A stretch of 64,000 bases of DNA from Tateyamaria omphalii (GCF_014651375.1 NZ_BMWT01000003.1:434001-498000), one strand, 5' to 3'. Numbered from the stretch's first letter, positions 17,808-29,476 are shown. The notes: generated by a model not told the origin, from the letters alone. Numbers and translations are program-made.

Positions 17808-18902
17808 ATGGGCCCTTTCCCGCATAACGCACCGAAATCGACCATCTCCGCTGACAACCCGGTCGGCACAGACGGGTTCGAGTTTGTCGAGTTTGCACAT
17901 CCTGAGCCGGAGGAGTTGCGCACGCTTTTCACCCGGATGGGATATGCGGAGGTGGCCAAGCACAAGACGAAGGACATCGAACTGTGGCAACAGGGCGATA
18001 TCACCTATGTGCTGAACGCCGAGGCGGACAGCTATGGTGCGCGCTTTGTTGAGGAGCATGGACCCTGTGCGCCGTCGATGGGCTGGCGTGTCGTGGATGC
18101 GCAACATGCCTTTGAACGCGCGGTTCAAATGGGGGCAAAGCCATATGAGGGTGACGGCAAGGTGCTGGATGTGCCAGCCATCTACGGCATCGGTGGCAGT
18201 CTGATCTACTTTGTCGACCAATACTACGACACCTCACCCTATAACGATGAATATGAATGGTTGGCGCAGTCCAAGCCGCGCGGGGTCGGGTTCTTCTACC
18301 TCGACCACCTGACCCACAACGTGCACAAGGGGAACATGGACACGTGGTTTCGGTTTTATGGGGATCTGTTCAACTTCAAGGAAATCCGGTTTTTTGACAT
18401 CGAGGGCAAGTTCACAGGTTTGTTTTCCCGCGCGCTGACGTCCCCCTGTGGCCGTATCCGCATTCCAATCAATGAGGACCGGGGCGAGACCGGTCAGATC
18501 GTGGCCTATCTTAAAAAGTACAAGGGCGAAGGTATCCAGCATATCGCGGTGGGGTCGGACGATATCTATGACAGTACGGATGCGATTGCCGAGAACGGTT
18601 TGAAGTTCATGCCGGGGCCGCCCGATACCTACTACGATCTGTCCAAGGACCGGGTTATCGGTCATGAAGAGCCCATCGACCGGATGAAGAAACACGGTAT
18701 CCTGATTGATGGCGAAGGGGTTGTCGACGGAGGCGAGACTAGAATCCTGCTCCAGATCTTTTCAAAGACGGTGATCGGCCCGATCTTTTTCGAGTTCATT
18801 CAGCGTAAAGGCGATGACGGCTTTGGTGAGGGGAACTTCAAGGCGCTGTTCGAGAGCATTGAGCAGGAACAGATCAACAATGGCGAGCTGGTGGCTGAAT
18901 AG
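17808..18902 (+). CDS. hppD: 4-hydroxyphenylpyruvate dioxygenase
   Basis: Fe(II) dioxygenase that converts 4-hydroxyphenylpyruvate to homogentisate in tyrosine catabolism. The start at 17808 is fixed by a strong AAGGAGG 7 bases upstream; the product has 364 residues. Iron ligands are expected at His167 (DHLTHNV), His245 (GIQHIAV) and Glu329 (FFEFIQRKG), all present, followed by the GFGEGNFKALFESIE C-terminal gate. It is divergent from an AsnC-type regulator. Later pathway genes (hmgA, maiA, fahA) are not in the window. Confidence 0.97.
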   Translation: MGPFPHNAPKSTISADNPVGTDGFEFVEFAHPEPEELRTLFTRMGYAEVAKHKTKDIELWQQGDITYVLNAEADSYGARFVEEHGPCAPSMGWRVVDAQHAFERAVQMGAKPYEGDGKVLDVPAIYGIGGSLIYFVDQYYDTSPYNDEYEWLAQSKPRGVGFFYLDHLTHNVHKGNMDTWFRFYGDLFNFKEIRFFDIEGKFTGLFSRALTSPCGRIRIPINEDRGETGQIVAYLKKYKGEGIQHIAVGSDDIYDSTDAIAENGLKFMPGPPDTYYDLSKDRVIGHEEPIDRMKKHGILIDGEGVVDGGETRILLQIFSKTVIGPIFFEFIQRKGDDGFGEGNFKALFESIEQEQINNGELVAE

Positions 18903-18959
18903 CGCCGCGCACCCGTTTTCTTACATAGCAAGCAGCACGGGCATCGGATCGGTGCCCCT

Positions 18960-21782
<2,823 letters not shown>

Positions 21783-21945
21783 GTTTTGCCCATAGCAATT
21801 GTGCGTTCCGAACGGAACACGGGGGAATGGTTGTATGAAGAATAAAGCAGGTCTTTGCCCATGCAAACAAAAAGCCGCGTGACCGGGTTGTACAGGCGCC
21901 ACTTACGCGGGAAGTGTTGAGCCAGTATAGACATTGGAGATTGCT

Positions 21946-22623
21946 ATGAAATTGTCTTTATTAAGTGCTGCGATCTGGATCGCCGTGGCGGGTGTAGTTG
22001 CCGCGCAGGATGACGGCCCCGTTTTGTCGGTATCAGGTATGGGCGAGGTCGCTGTTGCCCCTGATATGGCCGTGATCTCACTGGGTGTCGTGCATGTTGA
22101 AGAAACGGCTGGAGATGCGATGGCCAAAGTGAGCGCTGACGCGACCGCACTGATTGCTGTTCTGTCGGAACAGGGGATCGAGGCACGGGACATTCAAACC
22201 TCCCAGCTGAGCGTCCACCCGGTCTGGAGCAGCTACGATTCGAACGATCGCAAAATTACCGGGTTCGAGGCGCGCAATGCGGTGACAGTACGCGTGCGAG
22301 ACCTGGATGGTTTGGGCGGAGTACTGGACCAGGTGCTTGAGGTTGGGGCCAATACGTTCAATGGGCTGCAATTCCAATTGCAAGACCCAAGTGCGGCTGA
22401 GGCTGAAGCGCGGGCCGGAGCAGTCCGGGACGCCATGGAGAAGGCGGCGCAATTGAGCGAAGCGGCCGGCGTTGGCCTTGGACCTGTCTTGAGCCTGAGC
22501 GAAGGTGGACAAGCGCCGCGTCCCGAGATGTTTGCGGCAGCCCGATCCGCCGATGTACCCATTGCCGCAGGCGAGTTGGTGGTGACGTCACACGTGTCGA
22601 TGAGTTTTGCGCTCGAGCCGTGA
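21946..22623 (+). CDS. SIMPL domain (DUF541) periplasmic protein
   Basis: Exported protein of 225 residues. The ATG at 21946 has GGAGA 5 bases upstream and gives a signal peptide ending AGVVAAQ; a TTG start at 21934 is less likely. The body is the SIMPL/DUF541 fold (VSGMGEVAVAPDMAVISLGVV, later RDAMEKAAQLSEAAGV), a family of periplasmic or outer-membrane-associated oligomers linked to oxidative stress in E. coli YggE. It is divergent from the large PilP-like gene. A dispersed repeat follows its stop. Confidence 0.9.
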   Translation: MKLSLLSAAIWIAVAGVVAAQDDGPVLSVSGMGEVAVAPDMAVISLGVVHVEETAGDAMAKVSADATALIAVLSEQGIEARDIQTSQLSVHPVWSSYDSNDRKITGFEARNAVTVRVRDLDGLGGVLDQVLEVGANTFNGLQFQLQDPSAAEAEARAGAVRDAMEKAAQLSEAAGVGLGPVLSLSEGGQAPRPEMFAAARSADVPIAAGELVVTSHVSMSFALEP

Positions 22624-22659
22624 TCCAAAGGCTGCGCTGCGCGCGACGACCTTGTTAAA

Positions 22660-22709
22660 GGGGGCTCTGCCCCCGGCCTTTGGCCTCCCCCGGGATTTTT
22701 GGAAACAGG
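22660..22709 (-). repeat. dispersed palindromic repeat, copy 2 (minus orientation)
   Basis: GGGGGCTCTGCCCCCGG, then GGCCTTTGGCC and CCCCCGGGATTTTTGG. This is the inverted form of the unit at 61784, with diverged edges. It lies in the 125-bp gap between the convergent SIMPL and metY genes, so it may double as a transcription terminator. Confidence 0.75.
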
Positions 22710-22748
22710 GAAAGGGCGCAGCAAGAGCCGCTGCGCCCATTTTTTGTA

Positions 22749-24041
22749 TCAGCTGGCTGCTTTGGACAACGCCTGGTCCAGATCAGCGATCAGGTCGTCT
22801 GCATCCTCGATACCAATGGAGACGCGTACCACTTCGGGCGCGGCCCCTGCGGCGCGTTGTTGTTCTGCCGTAAGCTGGCGGTGCGTGGTCGACGCCGAGT
22901 GGATGATCAGCGAGCGCGCGTCGCCCAGGTTCGCCACGTGGCTGAAGATTTCCAGCGCGTTCACCAGTTTCACACAGGCATCGTAGCCACCCTTGACCGC
23001 GAAGGTGAAGAGGCCGCCAGCGCCACGCGGGCAGATCTTGGCTACTCGGTCATAGTAGGGGGAGCTTTTCAGTCCAGCGTAGGTGACGTAATCGACGCGG
23101 TCGTCCTTTTCGAGCCATTCGGCGATCTTGATCGCGTTTTCGACATGCCGATCCATGCGCAACGACAGCGTTTCGGTGCCCATGAGCGTGTAATGCGCCG
23201 CTTGTGGGTTCATCGTCATGCCGAGGTCACGCAGACCGATGGCGATGCCGTGGAAGGTGAAGGCCAGCGGGCCAAATGTCTCGTGGAACTTGAGGCCGTG
23301 ATAGGCGGGCTCGGGCTGGCTGAGCGACGGGAACTTGTCGTTGGCAGACCAGTCGAAGGTTCCGCTGTCCACAACGCAGCCACCCGTCACTGTGCCGTTG
23401 CCTGTAAGGTATTTCGTCGTCGAGTGTACCACCAGCGTGGCCCCATGTTCGATGGGGCGGCACAGGTATGGGGTGGCCGAGGTGTTGTCGACGATCATCG
23501 GAATTTCGGCGGCGTCTGCGATGGCCGCGATAGCGTCGAGATCCGTGATGTAACCGCCTGGGTTGGCGATGGCTTCGCAGAATACGGCGCGTGTGTTGTC
23601 GTCAATCGCGGCCTTGACTGCATCAAGATCGTCGAAGTCGACGAATGTCGCCTCCCATCCGAAGCGTTTGATGGTCTGGCTGAATTGCGTCACCGATCCA
23701 CCGTAAAGCCGGGTCGACACGACGACGTTCAGACCGGGCGCCATCAGCGGGAACAGCGCCATGATCTGCGCGGCGTGGCCGGATGAACAGCAGACCGCAC
23801 CGGCGCCACCTTCGAGTGTGGCGATGCGTTCCTGCAGCACCGCAACCGTTGGGTTGGTCAGGCGGGAATAGATGTAGCCAACCTCTTGCAGGTTGAAGAG
23901 GGCGGCGGCGTGTTCCGCGTCACGGAAGACAAAGGCGGTCGATTGATAGATCGGTGTTTGCCGCGCGCCCGTGGCCGGATCGGGCCGTGCGCCCGCGTGA
24001 ATCTGAAGGGTGTCAAAGCCGTATTTGGGGCCGTCGGTCAT
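22749..24041 (-). CDS. metY: O-acetylhomoserine aminocarboxypropyltransferase (sulfhydrylase)
   Basis: PLP enzyme of 430 residues that makes homocysteine from O-acetylhomoserine and sulfide (methionine synthesis); related enzymes also act on O-acetylserine. The Cys/Met-metabolism signature is clear: the PLP lysine is Lys210 in HSTTKYLTGNG, with YSRLTNPTVAVLQERIA near residue 58 and the C-terminal IHSASTTHRQL. The length is right for MetY rather than the shorter MetB/MetC. An inverted repeat lies in the leader, suggesting regulated transcription. Confidence 0.93.
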   Translation of the reverse strand: MTDGPKYGFDTLQIHAGARPDPATGARQTPIYQSTAFVFRDAEHAAALFNLQEVGYIYSRLTNPTVAVLQERIATLEGGAGAVCCSSGHAAQIMALFPLMAPGLNVVVSTRLYGGSVTQFSQTIKRFGWEATFVDFDDLDAVKAAIDDNTRAVFCEAIANPGGYITDLDAIAAIADAAEIPMIVDNTSATPYLCRPIEHGATLVVHSTTKYLTGNGTVTGGCVVDSGTFDWSANDKFPSLSQPEPAYHGLKFHETFGPLAFTFHGIAIGLRDLGMTMNPQAAHYTLMGTETLSLRMDRHVENAIKIAEWLEKDDRVDYVTYAGLKSSPYYDRVAKICPRGAGGLFTFAVKGGYDACVKLVNALEIFSHVANLGDARSLIIHSASTTHRQLTAEQQRAAGAAPEVVRVSIGIEDADDLIADLDQALSKAAS

Positions 24042-24078
24042 AGTGTTCTCCCACCTCTGGCGGCTCGCGCCAGCTCAA

Positions 24079-24108
24079 TTGCATCGCCTGCATGGTTAGG
24101 CAATGCAA
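24079..24108. promoter_or_regulatory. inverted repeat upstream of metY, candidate operator
   Basis: Arms TTGCAT-GCCT and AGGC-ATGCAA pair over ten bases with one mismatch site and an 8-base centre. On the minus strand, a -35-like TTGCCC and a -10-like TAACCA, 17 bases apart, overlap it, and metY starts about 40 bases further on. This suggests repressor control; the regulator is not evident. Confidence 0.4.
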
Positions 24109-24142
24109 CGGGTGTGGGCAAGGGCGGGGCGGCTTTGCCGGT

Positions 24143-24580
24143 TCAGGCCGTTTGCAACAGGGGCATCGATGCGCAGACCTCTGGAAAGCCAATCGATGTG
24201 TAGTCGATCATTTCGATCTTGGGATGCAGGGCCATCTTGTCCTGAAAGATCGCGTACCGAACCTGACTGGTGCATTTCAGGATGCCCGTGTCATCGAAGT
24301 GGTCCCATTCTGTCCAGACCTGGGAATATCCCTTGTTCGGGATGCCTGTGGCGACCACCCGCGGCGTGACTTGGGAAATGCGAGATTTGCGGGCCGCATT
24401 CCGATACAGTTCAAGGGCTTCCATCAGGACACCGGGCGAGCCGAACACCAGCAACTCGCCCCGCGTGTAAAGCGGCAGTGGGTAGGTGAAGTGATCGGCC
24501 ATCAGGTCCAGCCGGTTATTGCAGAATGCGTGCGAAAGTGTCGTCAAAAAACGGGTCAGGGATTGCGTCATCTCAGCCAT
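24143..24580 (-). CDS. uncharacterised protein, probably NTF2/SnoaL-like fold
   Basis: Protein of 145 residues from the ATG at 24580. A TTG nine bases-plus upstream (24598) opens the frame, and a second ATG at 24571 is possible. The pattern of an N-terminal helix pair (LTRFLTTLSHAFCNNRLDLMADHF) followed by alternating strands (VVATGIPNKGYSQVWTEWDHFD) looks like the cone-shaped NTF2/SnoaL fold, but I do not recognise a named family. No signal peptide or catalytic motif is clear. It lies 101 bp upstream of metY in the same orientation and could share its transcript. Confidence 0.75.
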   Translation of the reverse strand: MAEMTQSLTRFLTTLSHAFCNNRLDLMADHFTYPLPLYTRGELLVFGSPGVLMEALELYRNAARKSRISQVTPRVVATGIPNKGYSQVWTEWDHFDDTGILKCTSQVRYAIFQDKMALHPKIEMIDYTSIGFPEVCASMPLLQTA

Positions 24581-24705
24581 CCGAATGTGGGGGATCAATT
24601 TTTATTGACTGCCCAGTTAATGTCCCGAGATGCTTTTGTAAGGGAGAAAACGACACATTTCGTCTCAAAATTGCCGCGCGCAAAGTTTTGACGCAGCGTA
24701 ACGGG

Positions 24706-25713
24706 TCAGCGCATCCAGAACCCGTTGGATTTGATCCGGTTGCGGATCGCTTGTTCCCGCCGCGGCATGTCGTTCTGATCGAACAATGCGCGCACCTTTG
24801 CCCCGCGTCCCTGGAACACCATCCGCTTGATCGGATCGTAGCCTTTGAGGACTTTTTTGATCTTGTTTGGAGCCGTGACCTCTTCGAGCGTGTCGATCAC
24901 ATTTTGGCTTTCACGCGCGTAAAGAAGGGGGAAGATACGGTAGTGGCAGGTAACGCTGCCATCCAGCAGGCCATGCACAGCGCTGTTGCGGCCGCCGCCG
25001 AGGCTGTGGATCACAAGGGGCAGGGCCACCTGGTCAAGCCATGGATCAAGCGGTTGGCAGACCAGGGGAGGCGGTGGCGTGTTTCGGATCGCCAGCGCAT
25101 ACTCCAGAAAGCGGGTCCCAAAGGTGTGTGGGCAAGCACCGAAAAAGAAGCCCGCGTTGAAATACAGGTAGCGCTTCCAGTATTCGTCTGGCTCGGTCAT
25201 ATCGAGGCTGGTTTCGAAATCCAGACCGACCATATCGTAAAGTGACTTCCAGATTTCAGCGTAGCCGGGGCCATAGAGTTCGATTTGCGGCCACGTGCCT
25301 TCCCGCCTCAGCGATGCCGAGGGGTAGTCGAAATCGAAGGGCACCTTGGTCATGTCGCCCAGGACAAGCGTGTCGCTATCAAAGAACACAAACGGTTCGC
25401 CCTTTGGCAACGCGGTCAGCATTTCGATCTTGTTGCCGTATGGGTAGTGTGCGCCGAAATGCGTGTTCTGGAAGCTGACAACTTCTGCGCCAAGGGTTTC
25501 CAAAGCCTCCCGCACATCGCCGGTCATGCGCGGGTCCTTCGGCCACATGGGGCCGGGCTGCGGTTCTGCCACCAGCACACGCCCCGTAAAGTTGGGGCTT
25601 TTCGCTCGCAGGGAGGCTGCGAACAGCAGCGCCTCGTAGCCAAGCCGCCCGGCCTGACCAACAAGGGCAATGTTAAACGTCGGGGGTGTCGTTTTCTTGG
25701 GTTTGCGTACCAT
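24706..25713 (-). CDS. glycosyltransferase-like protein (GT-A fold), uncharacterised
   Basis: Protein of 335 residues from the ATG at 25713; the longer frame starts in an unlikely leader. It opens with a strand-loop (FNIALVGQAGRLGYEALLF) and has FFDSDTLVLGD near residue 113, a DxD motif typical of metal-binding sugar transferases of the GT-A fold. YLYFNAGFFFGACP near 182 resembles the acceptor-side region of GT8-like enzymes. Donor and acceptor are unknown. It lies 78 bp after the Rieske operon, in the same direction. Confidence 0.7.
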   Translation of the reverse strand: MVRKPKKTTPPTFNIALVGQAGRLGYEALLFAASLRAKSPNFTGRVLVAEPQPGPMWPKDPRMTGDVREALETLGAEVVSFQNTHFGAHYPYGNKIEMLTALPKGEPFVFFDSDTLVLGDMTKVPFDFDYPSASLRREGTWPQIELYGPGYAEIWKSLYDMVGLDFETSLDMTEPDEYWKRYLYFNAGFFFGACPHTFGTRFLEYALAIRNTPPPPLVCQPLDPWLDQVALPLVIHSLGGGRNSAVHGLLDGSVTCHYRIFPLLYARESQNVIDTLEEVTAPNKIKKVLKGYDPIKRMVFQGRGAKVRALFDQNDMPRREQAIRNRIKSNGFWMR

Positions 25714-25791
25714 GTGCCTGTCGAGATGCGTTTTCGCTATTTTGCCCGCACTATACGCGGCACACGGGAATGGCAAAAGACCCAGATCCGG

Positions 25792-26055
25792 TCATTCCGG
25801 CGGTGGGTTCAAAAGATCGTAGAGTTTTTGCAGACCGGTCAGGATCACAAAGGCACCCACGGCCCAGATGAGCAACTCGAACGGGGCGAAATCCGTACCA
25901 CGCAGCCATTGCCCGACCAGCCCGCCTTGGGGGCGTAGCGCATCGACGCCAAACAGACCATCACGCGGCCACAGGCGCAGGTGCCAGAACCGGGACACAT
26001 AGAACAGGATGGCGGCCGTAAGCCCGGCGATGATCAGCCAGATGATGCGCTTCAT
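25792..26055 (-). CDS. small two-helix membrane protein, last gene of the Rieske operon
   Basis: Protein of 87 residues with an N-terminal membrane helix (IIWLIIAGLTAAILFYVS) and a second one (LLIWAVGAFVILTGLQKLY), separated by a short loop with LWPRDGLFGVDALRPQGG. No named family recognised. The start overlaps the stop of the preceding gene by 4 bp. It is probably a structural subunit of the same membrane assembly. Confidence 0.8.
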   Translation of the reverse strand: MKRIIWLIIAGLTAAILFYVSRFWHLRLWPRDGLFGVDALRPQGGLVGQWLRGTDFAPFELLIWAVGAFVILTGLQKLYDLLNPPPE

Positions 26056-26807
26056 TCCGTCACCTCGATCGTGTCCACGTCGATTTCCCAGATCAGCAGA
26101 TCGCCGTGTTTCGTGATCTCGCCTTCTGCCGTGATGAACTGCGCTACATGATCATAGGCTTCGCGGGGCAGTCGGGTGTCATCAGGGCCGATGACCAGCA
26201 GGAATTCCTCGCCCAGCACGGGTTGGGTCGACACGAAAATGGGCGGCACGTCCCCCAGCAGACACAGGTTGGCGCAGGCCTTGTGGGCCAGTCCACGGCC
26301 GGGGCGCATGGCGCCTGCAAGGCATTTGCCGTCGCAGATCTCGCCCGCCAGTTTCCAGCGGCCTTGCGGCTCTGGCGTGATCTCTGGCGCGTCACCTTCG
26401 GCGGCTTGCAGACCGTTCCGGCCACCGCGCAACTGCATCATGTAAAGATCGCCGCGTTCCAGCACGATCCCCGACACCTGCGCCAATTGGCCATCGAGCG
26501 GCATGGCGCGGCTATCGACACCGGACTTGCCACCTGCGGTCATCATGAAGCTGTCACCGGGTTTGATCCGATCATTGCCCTCTGTCACGTGGATGACGGG
26601 GTAGGGTGTCATCTCGACCACGCCGGTGACGGTCTGACGGCCATAGTCAAAGCGAAAGGCCCCGGGGCCGGGATCATCTTGTGCCGCCCCCATGAGAAAA
26701 CCAGCGCCTGCGAGTCCTGCAATCAACAGGACGCAGGCAGTCAAAAGGAACGTGCGCAAGGGGCCCGGTGCTGGCAGGTAACCGACGAAGAAGGGTTTGT
26801 CGCTCAT
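26052..26807 (-). CDS. membrane-anchored Cys-rich protein in the Rieske operon, unknown function
   Basis: Protein of 251 residues with one N-terminal membrane helix (FLLTACVLLIAGLAGAGFLMG, about residues 20-40) and a large domain probably outside the cytoplasm. A cysteine/histidine cluster near residues 158-182 (CDGKC, then HKACANLC) could bind a metal or form disulfides. The beta-rich remainder (YPVIHVTEGNDRIKPGD) is otherwise featureless. I recognise no named family. Both ends overlap neighbours by 4 bp, which ties it to the ferric-reductase/Rieske protein. Confidence 0.8.
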   Translation of the reverse strand: MSDKPFFVGYLPAPGPLRTFLLTACVLLIAGLAGAGFLMGAAQDDPGPGAFRFDYGRQTVTGVVEMTPYPVIHVTEGNDRIKPGDSFMMTAGGKSGVDSRAMPLDGQLAQVSGIVLERGDLYMMQLRGGRNGLQAAEGDAPEITPEPQGRWKLAGEICDGKCLAGAMRPGRGLAHKACANLCLLGDVPPIFVSTQPVLGEEFLLVIGPDDTRLPREAYDHVAQFITAEGEITKHGDLLIWEIDVDTIEVTE

Positions 26808-27877
26808 GCTGTCACCCCTTCTTCGTGAAGGTCCGGTTCGGGGACTGGCAGCGGGACCGGTTCCACATAGGTGCCGGGTGGATTGGCGTCTGGATGCACT
26901 TCGACCATGTCGCCCATCACGCGGACACGGTAGGTGGGGACCTTTTCGGTAAACGGTGCGGGCGAGCGGCCACTGCGCACGTCATACTGAAAGCCGTGCC
27001 AAGGGCAGGTGACCAGACAATCGATGATCTTGCCTTCACCCAATGGCCCGTTCTGGTGGGCACAAGCGTTGGAAATCGCGCTCAGCTTGCCCTCCATCAG
27101 GTAGACGGCCACGCGGTCGCCATTCGCAAGCTTGGCGATCTTGGCATAGCCGTCGCGGAAATCACCAACGCGCGCCACCTCGGCCCATGCGCCATCCTTG
27201 CCAGCTGCCTCGGACCGTTCCTGCATCCATGCGGCAAGATGCAGGACGATGACTGCCCCAGCACCAACAAGGAACAACACCGTGAACACATGGTTCTGCT
27301 GATCCTGCAAGATGCCCAAGGACACATGCGCCGCGACGGAGAAATAGGCGGCATAGATCAAGTAGTGCAGCCGCTTCCATATGGGCGGTGTCAGGAACTT
27401 GAGCCAGAAGTCGTGGGATGTCGCGGCAAGGATCAGCAGGCAGACCAGCGCAAAAATTCCAAAGACCTCAAAGGGAAAGCCTGCGATCTGGCCAAAGCTG
27501 GAATTGGCATAGAGCAGGCCGACATATTTGTCCGAACTGGAAAAGGCGAAATACCAATTCAGGATGTAGCCTGCGTGCGTCATGGCAACAAAGGCTGTCA
27601 TCACGCCAAAATGGCGACGGTTGTAGAGCAAAGGCAGGAACCGCTTGTCCAGCCGCGCGGCAGGTCCGATGCACAGGATTACCGTCAGCATGACGAAGGC
27701 GCATGCCCCAAAGGCGCGGGCATTGTGGATTTGCGGATTGATCGGGCGCTCGTGGCTGAGTGCGCCGGGCGTGACATACAGAAACACCCACAGGAATGCG
27801 GCGACGCCAGCCAGCATCACAGCGTCATAGATCCACTTGTTCGGGTTCCATTGAACGGGGATGTACTTGACGCTCAT
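26804..27877 (-). CDS. ferric-reductase-like membrane cytochrome fused to a Rieske [2Fe-2S] domain
   Basis: Protein of 357 residues. Six hydrophobic segments span about residues 15-245, with histidines in RRHFG, THAGY, RLHYL and AAHVS placed as in ferric-reductase/YedZ-type b-haem domains. Residues about 250-335 are a Rieske domain: CAHQNGPL (CxH) and CPWHGFQYD (CxxH) give the cluster ligands. The C-terminus is a short Pro-rich tail. It predicts electron transfer between membrane haems and a 2Fe-2S cluster; donor and acceptor are unknown. It is the core of a four-gene operon. Confidence 0.88.
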   Translation of the reverse strand: MSVKYIPVQWNPNKWIYDAVMLAGVAAFLWVFLYVTPGALSHERPINPQIHNARAFGACAFVMLTVILCIGPAARLDKRFLPLLYNRRHFGVMTAFVAMTHAGYILNWYFAFSSSDKYVGLLYANSSFGQIAGFPFEVFGIFALVCLLILAATSHDFWLKFLTPPIWKRLHYLIYAAYFSVAAHVSLGILQDQQNHVFTVLFLVGAGAVIVLHLAAWMQERSEAAGKDGAWAEVARVGDFRDGYAKIAKLANGDRVAVYLMEGKLSAISNACAHQNGPLGEGKIIDCLVTCPWHGFQYDVRSGRSPAPFTEKVPTYRVRVMGDMVEVHPDANPPGTYVEPVPLPVPEPDLHEEGVTA

Positions 27878-28245
27878 TGGCCTGCCCCTTCGGTCAATTG
27901 CACGGGGGCGATGTCAGCGGGCCAGGTCTGGCGCACGCTCAGGCCGGTGATGACGATGACCACGATGCCGATGCTCATGGCGATGATGGCCAGACCGTAA
28001 GAGGCACGCACCGGGCGGTAACGGTTGGCCCACGGCGCGCGTTCGGTTTCGATCTGCCACCAGCGCCACAGGACAATCGGCCAGATCAGCAGCACGCCGG
28101 GGATCAGGAGCGGGCGGAAAATGTAAGCGCCGCGCGCATCTTCATCAATTCTGTCGATCCCGATGGTCAGGAACACCGCAGCAACAAGTGCGCCGATCAT
28201 CCCCCATGTTTGCATCGCCATCACGAGGGCCTGTGCCACGTCCAT
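27874..28245 (-). CDS. small membrane protein, first gene of the Rieske operon
   Basis: Protein of 123 residues with three hydrophobic stretches (MIGALVAAVFLTIGI, LLIPGVLLIWPIVLW, LAIIAMSIGIVVIVITGL) and a WRWWQIETERAPW loop. No named family recognised. Its stop overlaps the Rieske protein start (ATGA). As first gene it should lie nearest the promoter, in the 237-bp gap divergent from the betaine transporter. Confidence 0.8.
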   Translation of the reverse strand: MDVAQALVMAMQTWGMIGALVAAVFLTIGIDRIDEDARGAYIFRPLLIPGVLLIWPIVLWRWWQIETERAPWANRYRPVRASYGLAIIAMSIGIVVIVITGLSVRQTWPADIAPVQLTEGAGQ

Positions 28246-28482
28246 GTGGTATCGTCCTTGCGTCAGTTCGTTCGTTCCGCTTTGACCCTAACAAGCTGAT
28301 CCCTTTCGGCCCAAGCCCAAACTGTCACTTTTTCCTGACAGAGCGAAATTGTGATCAGCGCGTGTCGAGTTGGGTGCCGAAATTCGCGGCACGGGCGGGT
28401 TTGGACTGTAAGTCTGTGTCGGTTTGGGTCTATCACTTGGCCCATCTTCTGCGAAAATGCCGCCAGAACAGGGAGCAAACTC

Positions 28483-29448
28483 ATGAAAAAACTCGCATTT
28501 GCCGCCACTTTGATGCTGGGCACCTCAGCCGCATCCATTGCCGCTGCCGACTGTGGCGAGGTGTCGATCACCGAAATGGACTGGGCCTCGGCCGCCGTCG
28601 TGACCAATGTCGCCAAGTTCCTGCTCGAGCAGGGCTATGGCTGTTCGGTTACCGTCGTCCCAACGACCACCGTGCCCGCCATGGCATCCGTGGCCGAGAC
28701 GGGCGAGCCGGACATCCTGACCGAGCTCTGGACCAGCTATACTGAGGTTTACGAAGAGCTGCGTGGCGAGGGCAAACTGGTCGAGATGTCCAAGGTCCTG
28801 TCCGATGGTGGCGTCGAGGCCTGGTGGATCCCCGACTACTTGGCCGAAGCGCATCCCGAATTGAAAACCCTTGAAGGGATCAAGGCGAACCCGCAACTGG
28901 TTGGTGGCCGATTCCACGACTGCCCGTCGGGTTGGGGCTGCGACATCACCAACCACAACAATTTCAAGGCCTCCGGTCTGGCTGATGCGGGTGTCGAACG
29001 CTTCCAGCATGGCTCGGGCGAGACACTGGCAACGGCGATTGCCGCTGCTTACGAAGCGAAAGAACCATGGTTCGGCTACTACTGGGCACCCACATCCGTG
29101 CTGGGCAAATACCCGATGGTGCAGGTCGAAATGCCCGCCTATGACGCCGACACGCACACTTGCAACGGTCTGGAAGACTGCGCCACACCCGGCCTGTCCG
29201 CATACCCTGTGTCGAATGTGGTTACGGCCGCGACCCAAGCCTTTGTCGACCGTGAACCGGACGCCGCAGCACTGATGGGCAATGTCACGTTCACAAACGC
29301 TCAGATGGGCGAAGTGCTGGCGTGGCAGGAAGCCAACGAAGCCTCGAACGAAGAGGCTGCCGTGTACTTCCTGACCACCTACAAGGACGTCTGGGGTGGC
29401 TGGCTGAACGACGAGGCACGCGGCAACCTGTCGGCCCTGCTGCAATAA
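28483..29448 (+). CDS. ABC transporter substrate-binding protein, glycine betaine/proline betaine type
   Basis: Periplasmic binding protein of 321 residues (OpuAC/ProX class). The ATG at 28483 has GGGAG 7 bases upstream and gives a signal peptide ending ASIAAAD. The longer frame from 28351 is rejected. The mature protein starts ITEMDWASAAVVTNV, typical of quaternary-amine binders with their Trp/Tyr cage. Ligand may be glycine betaine, proline betaine or choline. It is the first gene of a three-gene importer. Confidence 0.92.
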   Translation: MKKLAFAATLMLGTSAASIAAADCGEVSITEMDWASAAVVTNVAKFLLEQGYGCSVTVVPTTTVPAMASVAETGEPDILTELWTSYTEVYEELRGEGKLVEMSKVLSDGGVEAWWIPDYLAEAHPELKTLEGIKANPQLVGGRFHDCPSGWGCDITNHNNFKASGLADAGVERFQHGSGETLATAIAAAYEAKEPWFGYYWAPTSVLGKYPMVQVEMPAYDADTHTCNGLEDCATPGLSAYPVSNVVTAATQAFVDREPDAAALMGNVTFTNAQMGEVLAWQEANEASNEEAAVYFLTTYKDVWGGWLNDEARGNLSALLQ

Positions 29449-29454
29449 GCTCGG

Positions 29455-29476
29455 GCGCCGGGGTTCGCCCCGGCGC
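29455..29476 (+). other. intercistronic UUCG stem-loop after the binding-protein gene
   Basis: Nine-base-pair perfect stem (29455-29463 with 29468-29476) closed by a TTCG tetraloop, 6 bases after the binding-protein stop. There is no T-tract, so it is more likely an mRNA-stabilising or attenuating element that lets the binding protein be made in excess over the permease. Confidence 0.7.

Noticed and set aside
22680-23786. 368-codon plus-strand frame opposite metY
   Set aside because: metY is clear with its PLP lysine; the other product is Gly/Arg/Val-rich noise.
24042-24142. SAM-II or SAM/SAH riboswitch before metY
   Set aside because: The conserved core sequences could not be found; only a DNA-type dyad is present.
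26768-28000. 410-codon plus-strand frame opposite the Rieske operon
   Set aside because: The minus strand has four well-formed overlapping genes with membrane helices and cofactor motifs.
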